Origin: Variovorax sp. Sphag1AA
Lineage (GTDB): Bacteria; Pseudomonadota; Gammaproteobacteria; Burkholderiales; Burkholderiaceae_C
Assembly: GCF_014192575.1 (NCBI RefSeq)
Contig: NZ_JACHYC010000005.1
Span: 372,001-436,000 of the forward strand
DNA: 64,000 nucleotides
Reading direction: 5' to 3'
Below the pieces are notes generated by a model, which saw nothing but the letters and a program-made list of their open reading frames with translations, did no database searches and had not been told where the DNA came from. Shown here piece by piece: positions 8,587-18,086 of this stretch (positions are counted from its first letter, which is position 1; each line of letters opens with the position of its first letter). Both the position numbers and the translations under genes were made by a program.

Positions 8587-9531
8587 ATGCGCCACAATGG
8601 GCCGGTGCCCACACCCCTCTTCCAAGCCCACGGGCTGCACAAGCGCTACGGCGAGTCCGTGGTGGTCAACGACCTCTCGTTCGAGATCGCGCCCGGCGAA
8701 TGCCTCGGCGTGATCGGCCCCAATGGTGCGGGCAAGACGACGACCATCCGCATGTGCCTCGGCCTTACCGCGCCAGACAACGGCACGATCGAAGCACTGG
8801 GCGGGCTTTCGATGCCGCGCGATGCGCGCGCGATCAAGGCGCAACTCGGCGTGGTGAGCCAGTTCGACACGCTCGACCCCGACTTCACCTGCGCGGAGAA
8901 CCTCATGGTCTACGCGCGCTACTTCGGCATGCGGCGCTCGGAGATCATGCCGCGCATTCCGCAGTTGCTGGAGTTCGCGGCGCTGTCGCACAAGGCCGAT
9001 GCCAAGCCGGGCGAACTCTCTGGTGGCATGCGACGGCGCCTCTCGCTGGCACGCGCCCTGGTCAACGATCCGAAGCTGCTGATGCTCGACGAACCCACCA
9101 CGGGCCTCGATCCGCAGGCGCGGCATCTGATGTGGGAGCGCCTTCAGGTGCTGCTGCAGCAAGGCAAGTCGATCCTGTTGACGACGCACTTCATGGATGA
9201 AGCCGAGCGGCTGTGCTCGCGCTTGCTGGTGCTCGACCACGGGCGCAAGATTGCAGAAGGCCGCCCGCGCGACCTGATCGCGCAGTACCTGGAGCCGGAT
9301 GTTGTCGAGCTCTATGGCGACGGCGCGCTCGAACTCGCGCATTCACCGCTCAAGGACTACGCAGCCCGTGTGGAAGTGAGCGGCGAGACGGTGTTCTTCT
9401 ACACCCAGGACGCGCGCGGCCTGATGGCGGCGCTGGGCGACCGCAGCGGCCTGCGCACGTTCCATCGCCCGGCGAATCTGGAAGACCTGTTCCTCAAACT
9501 CACGGGACGCCAGATCCGTGAGGATGGCTGA
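8587..9531 (+). CDS. NodI/DRA-type ABC exporter, ATP-binding subunit
   Basis: 314-residue ABC-2-type ATPase. Walker A GPNGAGKTT is near residue 45, signature LSGGM in ELSGGMRRRLSLARAL, Walker B LMLDEPTTGLDP, then the H-loop TTHFMDEAERL. The C-terminal extension (from about 230) is typical of daunorubicin-resistance/NodI ATPases. It pairs with the permease 27 bases downstream. Beta-proteobacteria carry such NodIJ relatives without nodulation genes, so the substrate is unknown and need not be a lipo-chitooligosaccharide. Start is uncertain: ATG 8587 is used, and GTG 8605 is an alternative; neither has a strong ribosome-binding site. Confidence 0.88.
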   Translation: MRHNGPVPTPLFQAHGLHKRYGESVVVNDLSFEIAPGECLGVIGPNGAGKTTTIRMCLGLTAPDNGTIEALGGLSMPRDARAIKAQLGVVSQFDTLDPDFTCAENLMVYARYFGMRRSEIMPRIPQLLEFAALSHKADAKPGELSGGMRRRLSLARALVNDPKLLMLDEPTTGLDPQARHLMWERLQVLLQQGKSILLTTHFMDEAERLCSRLLVLDHGRKIAEGRPRDLIAQYLEPDVVELYGDGALELAHSPLKDYAARVEVSGETVFFYTQDARGLMAALGDRSGLRTFHRPANLEDLFLKLTGRQIREDG

Positions 9532-9558
9532 CGGTTCCGCGCATTCCTCGAAAGGAGA

Positions 9559-10392
9559 ATGAACGTCATGTCTGTAGTGCTTGATCAGATGCCGCCCACA
9601 CGCTCCGTCTGGCGCCCGCCCGAGCTCTCCATGCGCTGGTGGCCGGTGTTCCTGCGCAACCTGCTGGTGTGGCGCAAGCTCGCGATTCCGAGCCTGATCG
9701 GCAACATCGCCGAGCCGCTGATCTGGCTGGTGGCCTTCGGCTACGGCATGGGTGCGCTCGTGGGGCAGGTCGAGGTGGAAGGCACGCGCATTCCCTACAT
9801 CCTCTTCCTGGCAAGCGGCTCGATCTGCATGAGCGCGATGAACGCGGCATCGTTCGAGGCGCTCTATTCGGCCTTCTCGCGCATGCATGTGCAGAAGACC
9901 TGGGACGGCATCATGAACGCCCCGGTCGGCCTCGACGACGTGGTGCTGGCCGAGATGCTCTGGGCCGGCTTCAAGGCGATCTTCACCACCACCGCGATCC
10001 TCTTCGTGATGCTGGGCTTGGGCATCAGTCACACGCCGAAGCTCATCATCGCGTGGCTGGTGCTGGTGGGCTGCGGCATCACCTTCTCGTGCATCGCGCT
10101 GATCTTCAATGCGCTCGCGAAGGGCTACGACTTCTTCACCTACTACTTCACGCTCTTCATGACGCCGATGATGTTCCTGTCGGGCGTGTTCTTCCCGCTG
10201 GAGCAACTGCCGGCCGTGGTGCGTGCGGTGGCCGCATGGCTGCCGCTGACGAACGCGGTGATGCTGGTACGGCCGCTCTTCATGGACCAGTGGCCCGATG
10301 ACTGGCTGCGGCATGCGGTGGTTCTTGTCGCCTATACGGTCGCCGCGTACTGGATCGCACTCGGCCTCACGCGCAAGCGCTTCCGGGCCTGA
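9559..10392 (+). CDS. NodJ-type ABC-2 exporter permease
   Basis: 277-residue inner-membrane permease with about six transmembrane segments, including PSLIGNIAEPLIWLVAFGYG, a segment around AILFVMLGLGI, and FFTYYFTLFMTPMMFLSGVFF, the latter a hallmark of the NodJ/DRA permease group. The start follows the strong site AAAGGAG. It forms a two-component exporter with the ATPase gene immediately upstream. No nod genes accompany it, so the cargo remains unknown. Confidence 0.9.
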   Translation: MNVMSVVLDQMPPTRSVWRPPELSMRWWPVFLRNLLVWRKLAIPSLIGNIAEPLIWLVAFGYGMGALVGQVEVEGTRIPYILFLASGSICMSAMNAASFEALYSAFSRMHVQKTWDGIMNAPVGLDDVVLAEMLWAGFKAIFTTTAILFVMLGLGISHTPKLIIAWLVLVGCGITFSCIALIFNALAKGYDFFTYYFTLFMTPMMFLSGVFFPLEQLPAVVRAVAAWLPLTNAVMLVRPLFMDQWPDDWLRHAVVLVAYTVAAYWIALGLTRKRFRA

Positions 10393-10474
10393 TTCACCTT
10401 GTCCCGCGGGTGACTGCAAAGGCTGAAGCGGCTCCTAGACTGCGACCGGCCAACAACCACAACCAGGAGACAGC

Positions 10475-12112
10475 ATGAAGCGGATCATCTGCGGCGCCCT
10501 CGCGGCATCGGCACTTCTTCTCGGCGCCTGCACCACCGTCGCACCACCCGCGCGGCCGAATGCCTGGGCGGCGCCCGAAGCGATCGTCGCGCCATCGTCC
10601 TTCAACGGCGTGCACGGCCTTGCGATCGACAAGCAGGGCCGCCTGCTCGCGGGGTCGGTGGTGGGCAACGCCATGTGGGAGGTCGACCGAAAGACCGGCG
10701 CCACGCGCGTGATGATCCCGAGCGTCGAAGGCCAGGCCGACGACATCGCGGTCGGCCCCAAGGGCGAGCTGGCCTGGACCAACTACCTGATGGGCATGCT
10801 GCGCATGCGCGACAGCGACACCGCGCCGATGCGCGTGGTCGCGAAGGACCTGCCCGGCCTCAACTCGCTGGACTTCGACCGGCGCAACGGCAAGCTCTAC
10901 GCGTCGCAGGTGTTCCTCGGCGATGCACTGTGGGAGATCGACCCCGCGGGCCAGAAGGCGCCGCGCCTCATCAAGAAGGACATGGGCGGATTCAACGGCT
11001 TCGAGGTGGGGCCGGACGGCATGCTCTACGGGCCGCTGTGGTTCAAGGGGCAGGTGGTGAAGATCGACCCGGCGAACGGCGCGATGACCGTGATCGCCGA
11101 TGGCTTCAAGATCCCGGCTGCAGCCAACCTCGACGGCAAGGGCAACCTGTGGGTGGTCGATGCGCGCAGCGGCGAGCTGACGCGGGTTGAACTGGCCACC
11201 GGTCGCAAGACGGTGGCGAAGCAGCTCAAGCCTTCGCTGGACAACCTCGCGATCGCGCCCGAAGGCACGATCTATGTATCGAACATGGCCGACAACTCGG
11301 TCGAAGCCTTCAACCCCGACACCGGCGAGCTGCGCACGCTCACCAGCGGCAAGCTCTCGGTGCCCGCTGGCATGAAGATCGACGGCAACGATCTCTTCGT
11401 CGCCGACGTCTTCGGCTTCCGGCAGGTGGATGCGTCCACTGGCGCAGTGCGCGACATCTTCCGCATGCAACGCGATCCGGATCTCGAATACCCGTTCTCG
11501 GTCGGCCTGTCGCCGACGCACTTCGCACTGGCCTCGTGGTTCACCGGCACGGTGCAACTGGTCGATCGCAAGAGCCTGAAGACCACTGCCGTGATCCACG
11601 GCCTGAAGGCACCCTACGACGCCATCCCGATGACCGACGGCAGCGTGATCTATGCCGAGATCGCGACCGGCAGCATCACGCGCGCCAGCGGCCCGAAGTT
11701 CGAGCAGAAGGAAGTCATCGCCAGCGGACTCGGTGGCCCGGTGCAGATGACGCTCGGCAAGGACGGCGCGCTCTACGTCACCGAAGCCGCGGGCAAGCTC
11801 ACGCGCATCCCGCTCGATGCCAGTGCGCCGCTGCGCGCAGTCGCCGAAGGGCTGGCATTGCCCGAGGGCGTCGCGCAGACGCCGTGGGGCAGTTTCATCG
11901 TCGCGGAGAGTGCTGCAAGACGGGTGGTAGAGATCGACCCTGCCACCGGCACACGACGCACCGTCGCGGAAGGGCTGCCCATCGGCCTCGAAGGCGGCCC
12001 CGGCTTGCCGCCGCCCTACGTGCCCACGGGCGTCGCGGTGGGCGGCGACGGGACGGTCTACGTGACCGCGGACCGCAACAACGCGCTCTACCGCATCCGC
12101 CCGCAGCGCTGA
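10475..12112 (+). CDS. SMP-30/gluconolactonase-like beta-propeller lipoprotein
   Basis: 545-residue protein with a lipoprotein signal peptide; the lipobox LLGAC puts the lipidated Cys at residue 19. The mature part is a chain of about nine to ten repeating units of the form D-GxLYV...G-I-ID-xTG, as in SMP-30/gluconolactonase/NHL-type propellers (for example VDRKTGATRVM, IDPANGAMTVI, IDPATGTRRTV). The length suggests two propellers or one large one. Enzymatic activity is unproven; lactonase or ligand-binding roles are both possible. The start has an AGGAGA site. It ends 11 bases from the convergent LysR gene. Confidence 0.82.
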   Translation: MKRIICGALAASALLLGACTTVAPPARPNAWAAPEAIVAPSSFNGVHGLAIDKQGRLLAGSVVGNAMWEVDRKTGATRVMIPSVEGQADDIAVGPKGELAWTNYLMGMLRMRDSDTAPMRVVAKDLPGLNSLDFDRRNGKLYASQVFLGDALWEIDPAGQKAPRLIKKDMGGFNGFEVGPDGMLYGPLWFKGQVVKIDPANGAMTVIADGFKIPAAANLDGKGNLWVVDARSGELTRVELATGRKTVAKQLKPSLDNLAIAPEGTIYVSNMADNSVEAFNPDTGELRTLTSGKLSVPAGMKIDGNDLFVADVFGFRQVDASTGAVRDIFRMQRDPDLEYPFSVGLSPTHFALASWFTGTVQLVDRKSLKTTAVIHGLKAPYDAIPMTDGSVIYAEIATGSITRASGPKFEQKEVIASGLGGPVQMTLGKDGALYVTEAAGKLTRIPLDASAPLRAVAEGLALPEGVAQTPWGSFIVAESAARRVVEIDPATGTRRTVAEGLPIGLEGGPGLPPPYVPTGVAVGGDGTVYVTADRNNALYRIRPQR

Positions 12113-12123
12113 GCCTCCGCCGC

Positions 12124-13041
12124 TCAGCCGCCAGGCGCAGCCGTGCCGTAGTAGGCGGACAGGGCGGCAACGAGGTGCGTGAAGACCACGCGCACGCGGC
12201 CCACGCGACGCAGGTCCTCGTGCATGCTGACCCAGGTGTCGAGCCCATGGCTGAACGCGCGCGGCAGCACCGGCACCAGCTTCGGGTCGCGTGCGGCCAC
12301 CGCCTTCTGGCAGACGCCGATGCCCAGCCCTGCGCGGATCGCGCTGAGCTGCGCGATCTGGTTGTCGGTGCGGCAACTGAACATCGAGCGCTTGAGGTCG
12401 ATGCCGAGATCGCGAAACCAGCGCAGCACCCATGTCTCGCGATCGGGCCCGATCAGCGCGAAGCGGGCAAGCTCATCGAGGCTCTTCGGCGTGCCGTGCT
12501 TCTTCAGGTAGTCCGCCCGCGCGAAGAAACCGAGTTCGACCATGCCCACGCGCGTTGCGACGAGGGCCGCCTGCGTGGGCTGCGCCATGCGTACCGCGAT
12601 GTCGGCTTCATGCCGCAACAGGTCCTCGTTGCGGTTGGTCAGGCTCAGTTCGAACGCGAGGCCGGGGTGCTTGCGTTGCAAGCCGGCCAGTATCGAAGGC
12701 AGCACTTCGGCGCCTACCACCTCGCTGGAAGTGATGCGCACCGTGCCGGACGCCGCGCCGGTGTCGGCCGACGCTGCACGCGTGAAGGCATCGGCCGCGG
12801 CGGCCATGGCTTCTGCATGGCCGCCGAGATCGCGGGCCGCATCGGTCGGTGTCAGGCCGGAGGGCGAGCGAGTGAAGAGCGCGACACCGATGGAGCGCTC
12901 CAGCGCGTCGAGGCGGCGCCGCACCGTGGGTTGCGCCACGCCCATCGCGCGCGCGGCGGCGGAGAGGCTGCCTTCTCGCAGCACGGCCAGAAAGGCGCGC
13001 TGGCTTTCCCAATCCAGTGAATTCGGGTTCATACATTTCAT
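12124..13041 (-). CDS. LysR-family transcriptional regulator (divergent from epimerase gene)
   Basis: 305 residues from ATG 13041; a second in-frame ATG at 13032 gives 302. The N-terminal HTH has the usual pattern (FLAVLREGSLSAAARAMGVAQPTVRRRLDALE), and the effector domain contains GTVRITSSEVVG and the C-terminal GLGIGVCQKAVAARDP. It is divergent from the NAD(P)-binding epimerase-like gene, with 86 bases between starts. That gap contains the octamer palindrome ACAATTGT at 13064-13071, a possible half of an LTTR site. Its likely target is the divergent gene. Confidence 0.9.
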   Translation of the reverse strand: MKCMNPNSLDWESQRAFLAVLREGSLSAAARAMGVAQPTVRRRLDALERSIGVALFTRSPSGLTPTDAARDLGGHAEAMAAAADAFTRAASADTGAASGTVRITSSEVVGAEVLPSILAGLQRKHPGLAFELSLTNRNEDLLRHEADIAVRMAQPTQAALVATRVGMVELGFFARADYLKKHGTPKSLDELARFALIGPDRETWVLRWFRDLGIDLKRSMFSCRTDNQIAQLSAIRAGLGIGVCQKAVAARDPKLVPVLPRAFSHGLDTWVSMHEDLRRVGRVRVVFTHLVAALSAYYGTAAPGG

Positions 13042-13127
13042 ACTAGCCGCCTGCACAGTTAAGACAATTGTGTTTATCCATGCCTGGCCGAAGAATCGCT
13101 TCATCGGCAACACAAAAGGAAGCAGTC

Positions 13128-14129
13128 ATGGAAAGAGGTACGGCCCTGGTGCTGGGCGCAACGGGCGGCATCGGCGGGGAAACCGCGTCAGCGTTGCTGC
13201 GGCGGGGCTGGAAGGTGCGGGCGCTGGCCCGCGATCCGGCGAAGGCGGCGGCGCAGTGGCCCGCGGGCACCCTGCGGCCGGAATGGGTCTCGGGTGATGC
13301 GATGGACGCCGACAGCGTCATCGCCGCGGCGCGCGGCGCCGACCTGATCGTGCATGCGGTCAACCCGCCCGGCTATCGCAACTGGGAAACGCTGGTGCTG
13401 CCCATGCTCGACAGCACCGTGCGCGCGGCCGAAGCCAGCGGCGCGCGGATCGTGCTGCCGGGCACGGTTTACAACTACGGGCCCGACGCTTTCCCCGACC
13501 TCGTCGAAAGCGCTCCGCAGAACCCCATCAGCCGCAAGGGGGCCATCCGCGTGCAGATGGAGCAGCGCCTGCGCGATGCAGCGGCGCGTGGCGTGCGCTC
13601 GCTCGTGGTGCGCGCCGGCGATTTCTTCGGGCCACGGGCGGGCAACAACTGGTTCGCGCAGGGGCTGGTGAAACCGGGCAAGCCGATCTCGGCAATCGCC
13701 GATCCGGCTCGCCGAGGCGTCGGCCACCAATGGGCGTACCTGCCGGACGTGGCCGAGACCATCGCGCAACTCGTCGAACGCGAGAGCGCGCTCACCGTCT
13801 TCGACACCTTCCACATGGAGGGCCACTGGGATGCGGACGGCACGCGCATGCAAGCGGCCATCCGGCGCGCGAGTGGCCGGCCCGACCTCCCGGTGAAGCG
13901 CTTTCCGTGGTGGCTCGTGGCGCTGGCCTCGCCCTTCGTGCCGATGTTCCGCGAGCTGCGCGAGATGCGGTACCTCTGGCAGAAGCCGGTTCACCTGCGC
14001 AATGGCCGTCTGGTGGCGCTGCTGGGCAGCGAGCCGCACACGCCGCTCGACGCCGCGGTCGGCGCGACGCTCGAAGGGCTGGGCTGCCTGGAGGCGACCC
14101 GCCCGCACGGAAAGCGGCAGCCGGCGTAA
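13128..14129 (+). CDS. NAD(P)-dependent epimerase/reductase-like protein (atypical SDR)
   Basis: 333-residue Rossmann-fold protein. The dinucleotide motif GATGGIG is at residues 10-16, followed by ARDPAKAAAQWPAG and the acidic DAMDADSV segment. The SDR Tyr-x-x-x-Lys motif is not obvious; instead the region reads VYNYGPDAFPDLVE, as in atypical/extended SDRs of the NmrA or epimerase type. The ATG follows AAGGAAG. Divergent from a LysR gene, its presumed regulator. The substrate is not evident. Confidence 0.87.
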   Translation: MERGTALVLGATGGIGGETASALLRRGWKVRALARDPAKAAAQWPAGTLRPEWVSGDAMDADSVIAAARGADLIVHAVNPPGYRNWETLVLPMLDSTVRAAEASGARIVLPGTVYNYGPDAFPDLVESAPQNPISRKGAIRVQMEQRLRDAAARGVRSLVVRAGDFFGPRAGNNWFAQGLVKPGKPISAIADPARRGVGHQWAYLPDVAETIAQLVERESALTVFDTFHMEGHWDADGTRMQAAIRRASGRPDLPVKRFPWWLVALASPFVPMFRELREMRYLWQKPVHLRNGRLVALLGSEPHTPLDAAVGATLEGLGCLEATRPHGKRQPA

Positions 14130-14203
14130 CACCCTGTAGCCACTTCCCGCAAGCGCGCCAAGCCGGGCGCGCCCTACAGTCTCCGGATCGACCGGAGACA
14201 GGC

Positions 14204-15364
14204 ATGCAGTACACCCACGAACACCTCGAGATCCAGAAGACGCTGCGCCGCTTCATCGACGAGGAAATCAATCCGCATGTCGACGAATGGGAGGCGGCCG
14301 AGCAGTTTCCGGCGCATCAGGTCTTTCGGAAGCTGGCCGCGCTTGGGCTGCTGGGGCTGAACAAGCCCGAGGTGTACGGCGGCTCGGGCCTGGACTATTC
14401 CTACGCGATGGCGATGGCCGAGGCGCTGGGCCATGTGAGCTGCGGCGGCGTTCCGATGGCGATCGGCGTGCAGACCGACATGTGTACGCCGGCGCTCGCG
14501 CGCTTCGGCAGCGATGCGCTGCGTCGCGAATTCCTCGTGCCCGCGATCGCGGGAGAGACGGTCGGCTGCATCGGCGTGAGCGAACCCGGCGCCGGCAGCG
14601 ACGTCGCGGGCCTGAAGAGCCACGCACGCAAGGACGGCGGCGACTACGTCATCACCGGCCAGAAGATGTGGATCACCAACAGCCTGCAGGCCGACTGGAT
14701 GTGCATGCTCGTCAACACGAGCGATGGCCCGGTGCACCGGAACAAGTCGCTGGTGCTGGTACCGATGAACACGCCAGGCATCACCAAGGCGAAGAAGATC
14801 CGCAAGATCGGCATGCATTCGAGCGACACCGGCCTCATCTACTTCGACGAGGTGCGCGTGCCGCAGCGCTATCGCGTCGGCGAGGAAGGCCAGGGCTTCG
14901 TCTACCAGATGCAGCAGTTCCAGGAAGAGCGCCTGTGGTGCGCCGCCAGCTCGCTGCTGCCGATGGACGAATGCATCGCGGACACCATCGAATGGGCGCA
15001 GCAGCGCAAGCTCTTCGGGGGCACGCTGGCCGACCAGCAGTGGGTGCAGTTCAAGCTCGCCGAACTCAAGACCGAGGTCGAGGCGCTGCGCGCCCTCACC
15101 TATCGCGCCTGCGAGCTCTATGTGCAAGGCCAGGACGTGACCGAGCTCGCCTCGATGGCCAAGCTCAAGACCGGGCGCCTCACGCGCGAGGTTGCAGACA
15201 CGTGCCTGCAGTTCTGGGGTGGCATGGGCTTCACCTGGGAGAACCGCGTCTCGCGCCTGTATCGCGATGGGCGGCTGGGCTCGATCGGCGGCGGCGCGGA
15301 CGAGGTGATGCTCGGCATCCTCGCGAAGACGATGGGCATTGCGAAGCGGCCGGCGAGGGAGTGA
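14204..15364 (+). CDS. acyl-CoA dehydrogenase (citronellyl-CoA dehydrogenase-like)
   Basis: 386-residue FAD acyl-CoA dehydrogenase. The N-terminal helical domain begins MQYTHEHLEIQKTLRRF; the central segment has GVSEPGAGSDVAGLKS and KMWITNSLQADW, and the C-terminus has the FAD/dimer region QFWGGMGFTWENRVSRLYRD. Where many family members carry the catalytic Glu in Y-E-G-T, this protein reads GSIGGGADEVM, so the base probably comes from elsewhere, as in isovaleryl- and some branched-chain enzymes. The sequence resembles citronellyl-CoA (AtuD-type) dehydrogenases, but no atu partners are present. It ends 3 bases from a convergent helicase gene. Confidence 0.88.
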   Translation: MQYTHEHLEIQKTLRRFIDEEINPHVDEWEAAEQFPAHQVFRKLAALGLLGLNKPEVYGGSGLDYSYAMAMAEALGHVSCGGVPMAIGVQTDMCTPALARFGSDALRREFLVPAIAGETVGCIGVSEPGAGSDVAGLKSHARKDGGDYVITGQKMWITNSLQADWMCMLVNTSDGPVHRNKSLVLVPMNTPGITKAKKIRKIGMHSSDTGLIYFDEVRVPQRYRVGEEGQGFVYQMQQFQEERLWCAASSLLPMDECIADTIEWAQQRKLFGGTLADQQWVQFKLAELKTEVEALRALTYRACELYVQGQDVTELASMAKLKTGRLTREVADTCLQFWGGMGFTWENRVSRLYRDGRLGSIGGGADEVMLGILAKTMGIAKRPARE

Positions 15365-15367
15365 AGT

Positions 15368-16615
15368 TCAGCGGGACGAAGCCGCCGCTGCAGCAGCGGC
15401 TGCGCGCAGCTTGTCCTTCTTGCTCGGTCGCTTCCCCTTGATGCCACCCGTGCCTGCGTCGGCGGGCGGCGCGGCTTCCACCGGCTCGAATCCCGCCACG
15501 CGTTCACGCGGCACCGTCAGGCCTTGTCGTTTCTCGATGAGCCTGAAATGCGCTTCGGTGGCGGCACCGACGAAGCTCACGGCCAGGCCGCTCTGGCCGG
15601 CGCGGCCGGTGCGGCCGATGCGGTGCACGTAGTCGACGGCCGAACGCGGAAGGTCGTAGTTGACGACCACCGGCAACTGGACGACATCAATCCCCCGCGC
15701 CGCCAGATCGGTCGCGATCACCGCCTTGACACGGGACGCCTTGAAATCCGCGAGCACCTGCGTGCGCTTGCGCTGGCTCAGCAGGCCATGAAAAGCCTCG
15801 GCCTCGACGCCCGCCTTGCGCAGCTTGCCGGCCACGATCTCTGACGCATGCTTCGTCGCGACGAAGACAAGCACGCGCGACCAACCGCTCTTCTCGATGA
15901 GCTCCCGCAGAAGCTGCGTGCGCCTTGCCGGATCGACCTCGATCGCGCGCTGCAGGATCGTGGCCTCCGCGGTCTTCTCCTCTGTGCTCTCCACGTGCAC
16001 CGGGTCATGAAGCTGCGCTTCGACCAGCGACTGGATCGTCTGCGGAAAGGTGGCCGAGAACAGCAGGTTCTGCCGACGCGCCGGCAGCAGCGCGAGGATG
16101 CGCCCGAGTTCGTCCGCAAAGCCGAGGTCGAACAGCCGGTCGGCCTCGTCGAGCACGAGCATCGACACCCCCGACAGCCGAAGCGCCCGACGATCGACCA
16201 GGTCGAGCAAGCGGCCCGGCGTGGCGATCATGACGTCGGCGCCACCGCGCAGGGCCATCATCTGCGGATTGATCGACACGCCACCGAACGCGACGGCGAT
16301 CTTCGGACGCACCGGCAGGTGCTGGGCCAGGCCACGCATCGCCTCGCCGACCTGCGCCGCGAGTTCCCGCGTGGGCACCAGCACCAGTGCGCGCAGCACA
16401 CGGGGTGCCTGCGGCGCCTGCTGCGCGAGTCGCTGGAGCAGTGGCAGCGCAAATGCCGCGGTCTTGCCGGAGCCAGTGCGTGCCGCGCCAAGCACGTCGC
16501 GCCCTTGCAGGATCGGTGGAATGGCTTCGCGCTGGATGGCGGTGGGCGTGGCGTAGCCCCTGTCGGCAGCGGCGCGCAGCAGGGCGGGGTCGAGCCCCAG
16601 GGTTTCGAAAGACAT
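15368..16615 (-). CDS. rhlE: DEAD-box ATP-dependent RNA helicase (RhlE type)
   Basis: 415-residue DEAD-box helicase for RNA remodelling (ribosome assembly or mRNA decay). Motifs in order: Q motif (GYATPTAIQ), motif I ARTGSGKT at residues 45-52, Ia PTRELAAQV, motif II DEAD, motif III SATFP, ATDLAARGID (V), HRIGRTGR (VI). The short C-terminal tail is basic and Lys/Ala-rich, fitting RNA binding. The assignment to RhlE rather than another paralogue is by general similarity. It is convergent with the acyl-CoA dehydrogenase gene and divergent from ltrA, with 56 bases between the starts. Confidence 0.9.
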   Translation of the reverse strand: MSFETLGLDPALLRAAADRGYATPTAIQREAIPPILQGRDVLGAARTGSGKTAAFALPLLQRLAQQAPQAPRVLRALVLVPTRELAAQVGEAMRGLAQHLPVRPKIAVAFGGVSINPQMMALRGGADVMIATPGRLLDLVDRRALRLSGVSMLVLDEADRLFDLGFADELGRILALLPARRQNLLFSATFPQTIQSLVEAQLHDPVHVESTEEKTAEATILQRAIEVDPARRTQLLRELIEKSGWSRVLVFVATKHASEIVAGKLRKAGVEAEAFHGLLSQRKRTQVLADFKASRVKAVIATDLAARGIDVVQLPVVVNYDLPRSAVDYVHRIGRTGRAGQSGLAVSFVGAATEAHFRLIEKRQGLTVPRERVAGFEPVEAAPPADAGTGGIKGKRPSKKDKLRAAAAAAAASSR

Positions 16616-16671
16616 GGTGGATTGGAACAGAGCCTTGGACGCAGATGAATGGGGCCGTAGAGAATCCAGCC

Positions 16672-17874
16672 ATGCACGGCCACGCCAACCCCGACACCCA
16701 TCCCGCGCTGCGGCGCCGCGACGGCGGCGAAGCGAAGGTCACCTCCGAGGAGCTGTTCTTCGACCTGGTGTACGTCTTCGCGGTCACGCAGCTTTCGCAC
16801 TACCTGCTCGGCCACCTCACGCCGCTGGGTGCGCTCGAGACGCTGCTCTTGTGGTTCGCGGTGTGGCTCGGCTGGCAGTACACGGCCTGGGTGACCAACT
16901 GGTTCGATCCGCGAACCACCTCCGTGCGACTTTTGCTTTTCGCCGTGATGCTCGTGGGCCTCGTGATGTCGGCAGCGATCCCGGGCGCCTTCGCGGAACG
17001 CGGGGCGACGTTCGCGGCGGCCTTCGTCACGATCCAGGTCGGGCGATCGCTCGCGGTCTGCCTGATGGTGCGCGAGCCACACGTGCTCGCGGCCAACTTC
17101 CAGCGCATCCTGTGGTGGAACTGCATCGCGGCGGTGTTCTGGATCGGAGGCGCATTCGCGGCCGGGCCCGCACGGCTCGGCTGGTGGGCAGTCGCGGTCG
17201 CGTGCGAATACATCTCACCGATGTTCGGCTTCCGCCTGCCGGGGCTGGGGCGCTCACGGACGTCGGACTGGACCATCGAAGGCGGCCATCTGGCCGAGCG
17301 CTGCCAGCTCTTCGTGATCATCGCGCTGGGCGAGTCGATCCTCATCACCGGCGACACCTTCGCCAAGACCCAGGCACTGGGCACGCTCTCGACCGTCGCG
17401 TTCCTCTGTGCCTTTGTCGGCAGCCTCGCGATGTGGTGGCTGTACTTCGACACCAGCAGCGCGGATGGCAGCCACGTGATCGAGCATTCGGAAGACCCGG
17501 GCCGCATTGGCGCCCTCTTCCACTACGTGCACGTGCTGCTGGTGGGTGGGATCATCGTCACGGCCGTGGGCAACGAACTCGTCATTGCGCATCCGCATGG
17601 ACACACGGATCTCGCCGAACTGATCGTGATGGTCGGCGCGCCGGTCGCCTATCTGCTCGGCAACGGGCTCTACAAGCGCATCGTGTACGGACGCTTCCCG
17701 GTGTCGCACATCGCGGGCCTGCTCGCCTGCCTAGTGTTGATCGCGATCGCATCGAAGCTCGATCTGCTGACGATGAATGTGCTGACCTCGCTCATCGTCA
17801 TCGGTGTCGCCGCTTCCGATACCCGCACGAGCCGCGCAAGGCGGAAGGCGCAGCAAGCGGCAGTCGCACCATGA
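16672..17874 (+). CDS. low temperature requirement protein A (LtrA) family membrane protein
   Basis: 400-residue multi-pass membrane protein of the LtrA family (first linked to low-temperature growth in Listeria; biochemical function unknown). The conserved N-terminal signature SEELFFDLVYVFAVTQLSH is at about residues 23-41, and a central conserved segment reads ERCQLFVIIALGESILITG. About ten to twelve hydrophobic segments follow in order. ATG 16672 is chosen; an upstream in-frame ATG at 16645 lacks a ribosome-binding site. Its stop overlaps the start of the next gene as ATGA, implying coupled translation. Confidence 0.9.
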   Translation: MHGHANPDTHPALRRRDGGEAKVTSEELFFDLVYVFAVTQLSHYLLGHLTPLGALETLLLWFAVWLGWQYTAWVTNWFDPRTTSVRLLLFAVMLVGLVMSAAIPGAFAERGATFAAAFVTIQVGRSLAVCLMVREPHVLAANFQRILWWNCIAAVFWIGGAFAAGPARLGWWAVAVACEYISPMFGFRLPGLGRSRTSDWTIEGGHLAERCQLFVIIALGESILITGDTFAKTQALGTLSTVAFLCAFVGSLAMWWLYFDTSSADGSHVIEHSEDPGRIGALFHYVHVLLVGGIIVTAVGNELVIAHPHGHTDLAELIVMVGAPVAYLLGNGLYKRIVYGRFPVSHIAGLLACLVLIAIASKLDLLTMNVLTSLIVIGVAASDTRTSRARRKAQQAAVAP

Positions 17875-18086
17875 AGCCCGAAGACCTCGAAAAGCTCGTC
17901 ACCCTCGAGATGCCCTTCGGCAAGTACAAGGGCCGCGTGATCGCCGACTTGCCCGGCAACTACCTGAACTGGTTTGCGCGCGAAGGCTTTCCCAAAGGGG
18001 AAATCGGGCGACTGCTCGCGCTGATGCAGGAGATCGATCACAACGGCCTCAAGGGCCTGCTTGCACCCTTGCGCCGCAAGAACTGA
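17871..18086 (+). CDS. DUF3820 family small protein
   Basis: 71-residue cytosolic protein. It carries the DUF3820 pattern: MPFGKYKGRVIADLP at about residues 14-28, then YLNWFAREGFPKGEIGRLL. Related short modules (PFGKYKG, LP, YL-WF) occur next to exonuclease-type domains, but the function is unknown. The start codon overlaps the ltrA stop by 4 bases (ATGA), so it is part of the same operon. Confidence 0.85.
   Translation: MKPEDLEKLVTLEMPFGKYKGRVIADLPGNYLNWFAREGFPKGEIGRLLALMQEIDHNGLKGLLAPLRRKN

Noticed and set aside
8587..10392. Nodulation function for the NodI/NodJ pair.
   Set aside because: No nodABC, nodD or nod box in the window; such exporters are common in non-symbiotic beta-proteobacteria.
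10394..12433. Long minus-strand open frame antisense to the propeller lipoprotein.
   Set aside because: Shadow of a well-supported gene; no start site or conserved motif.
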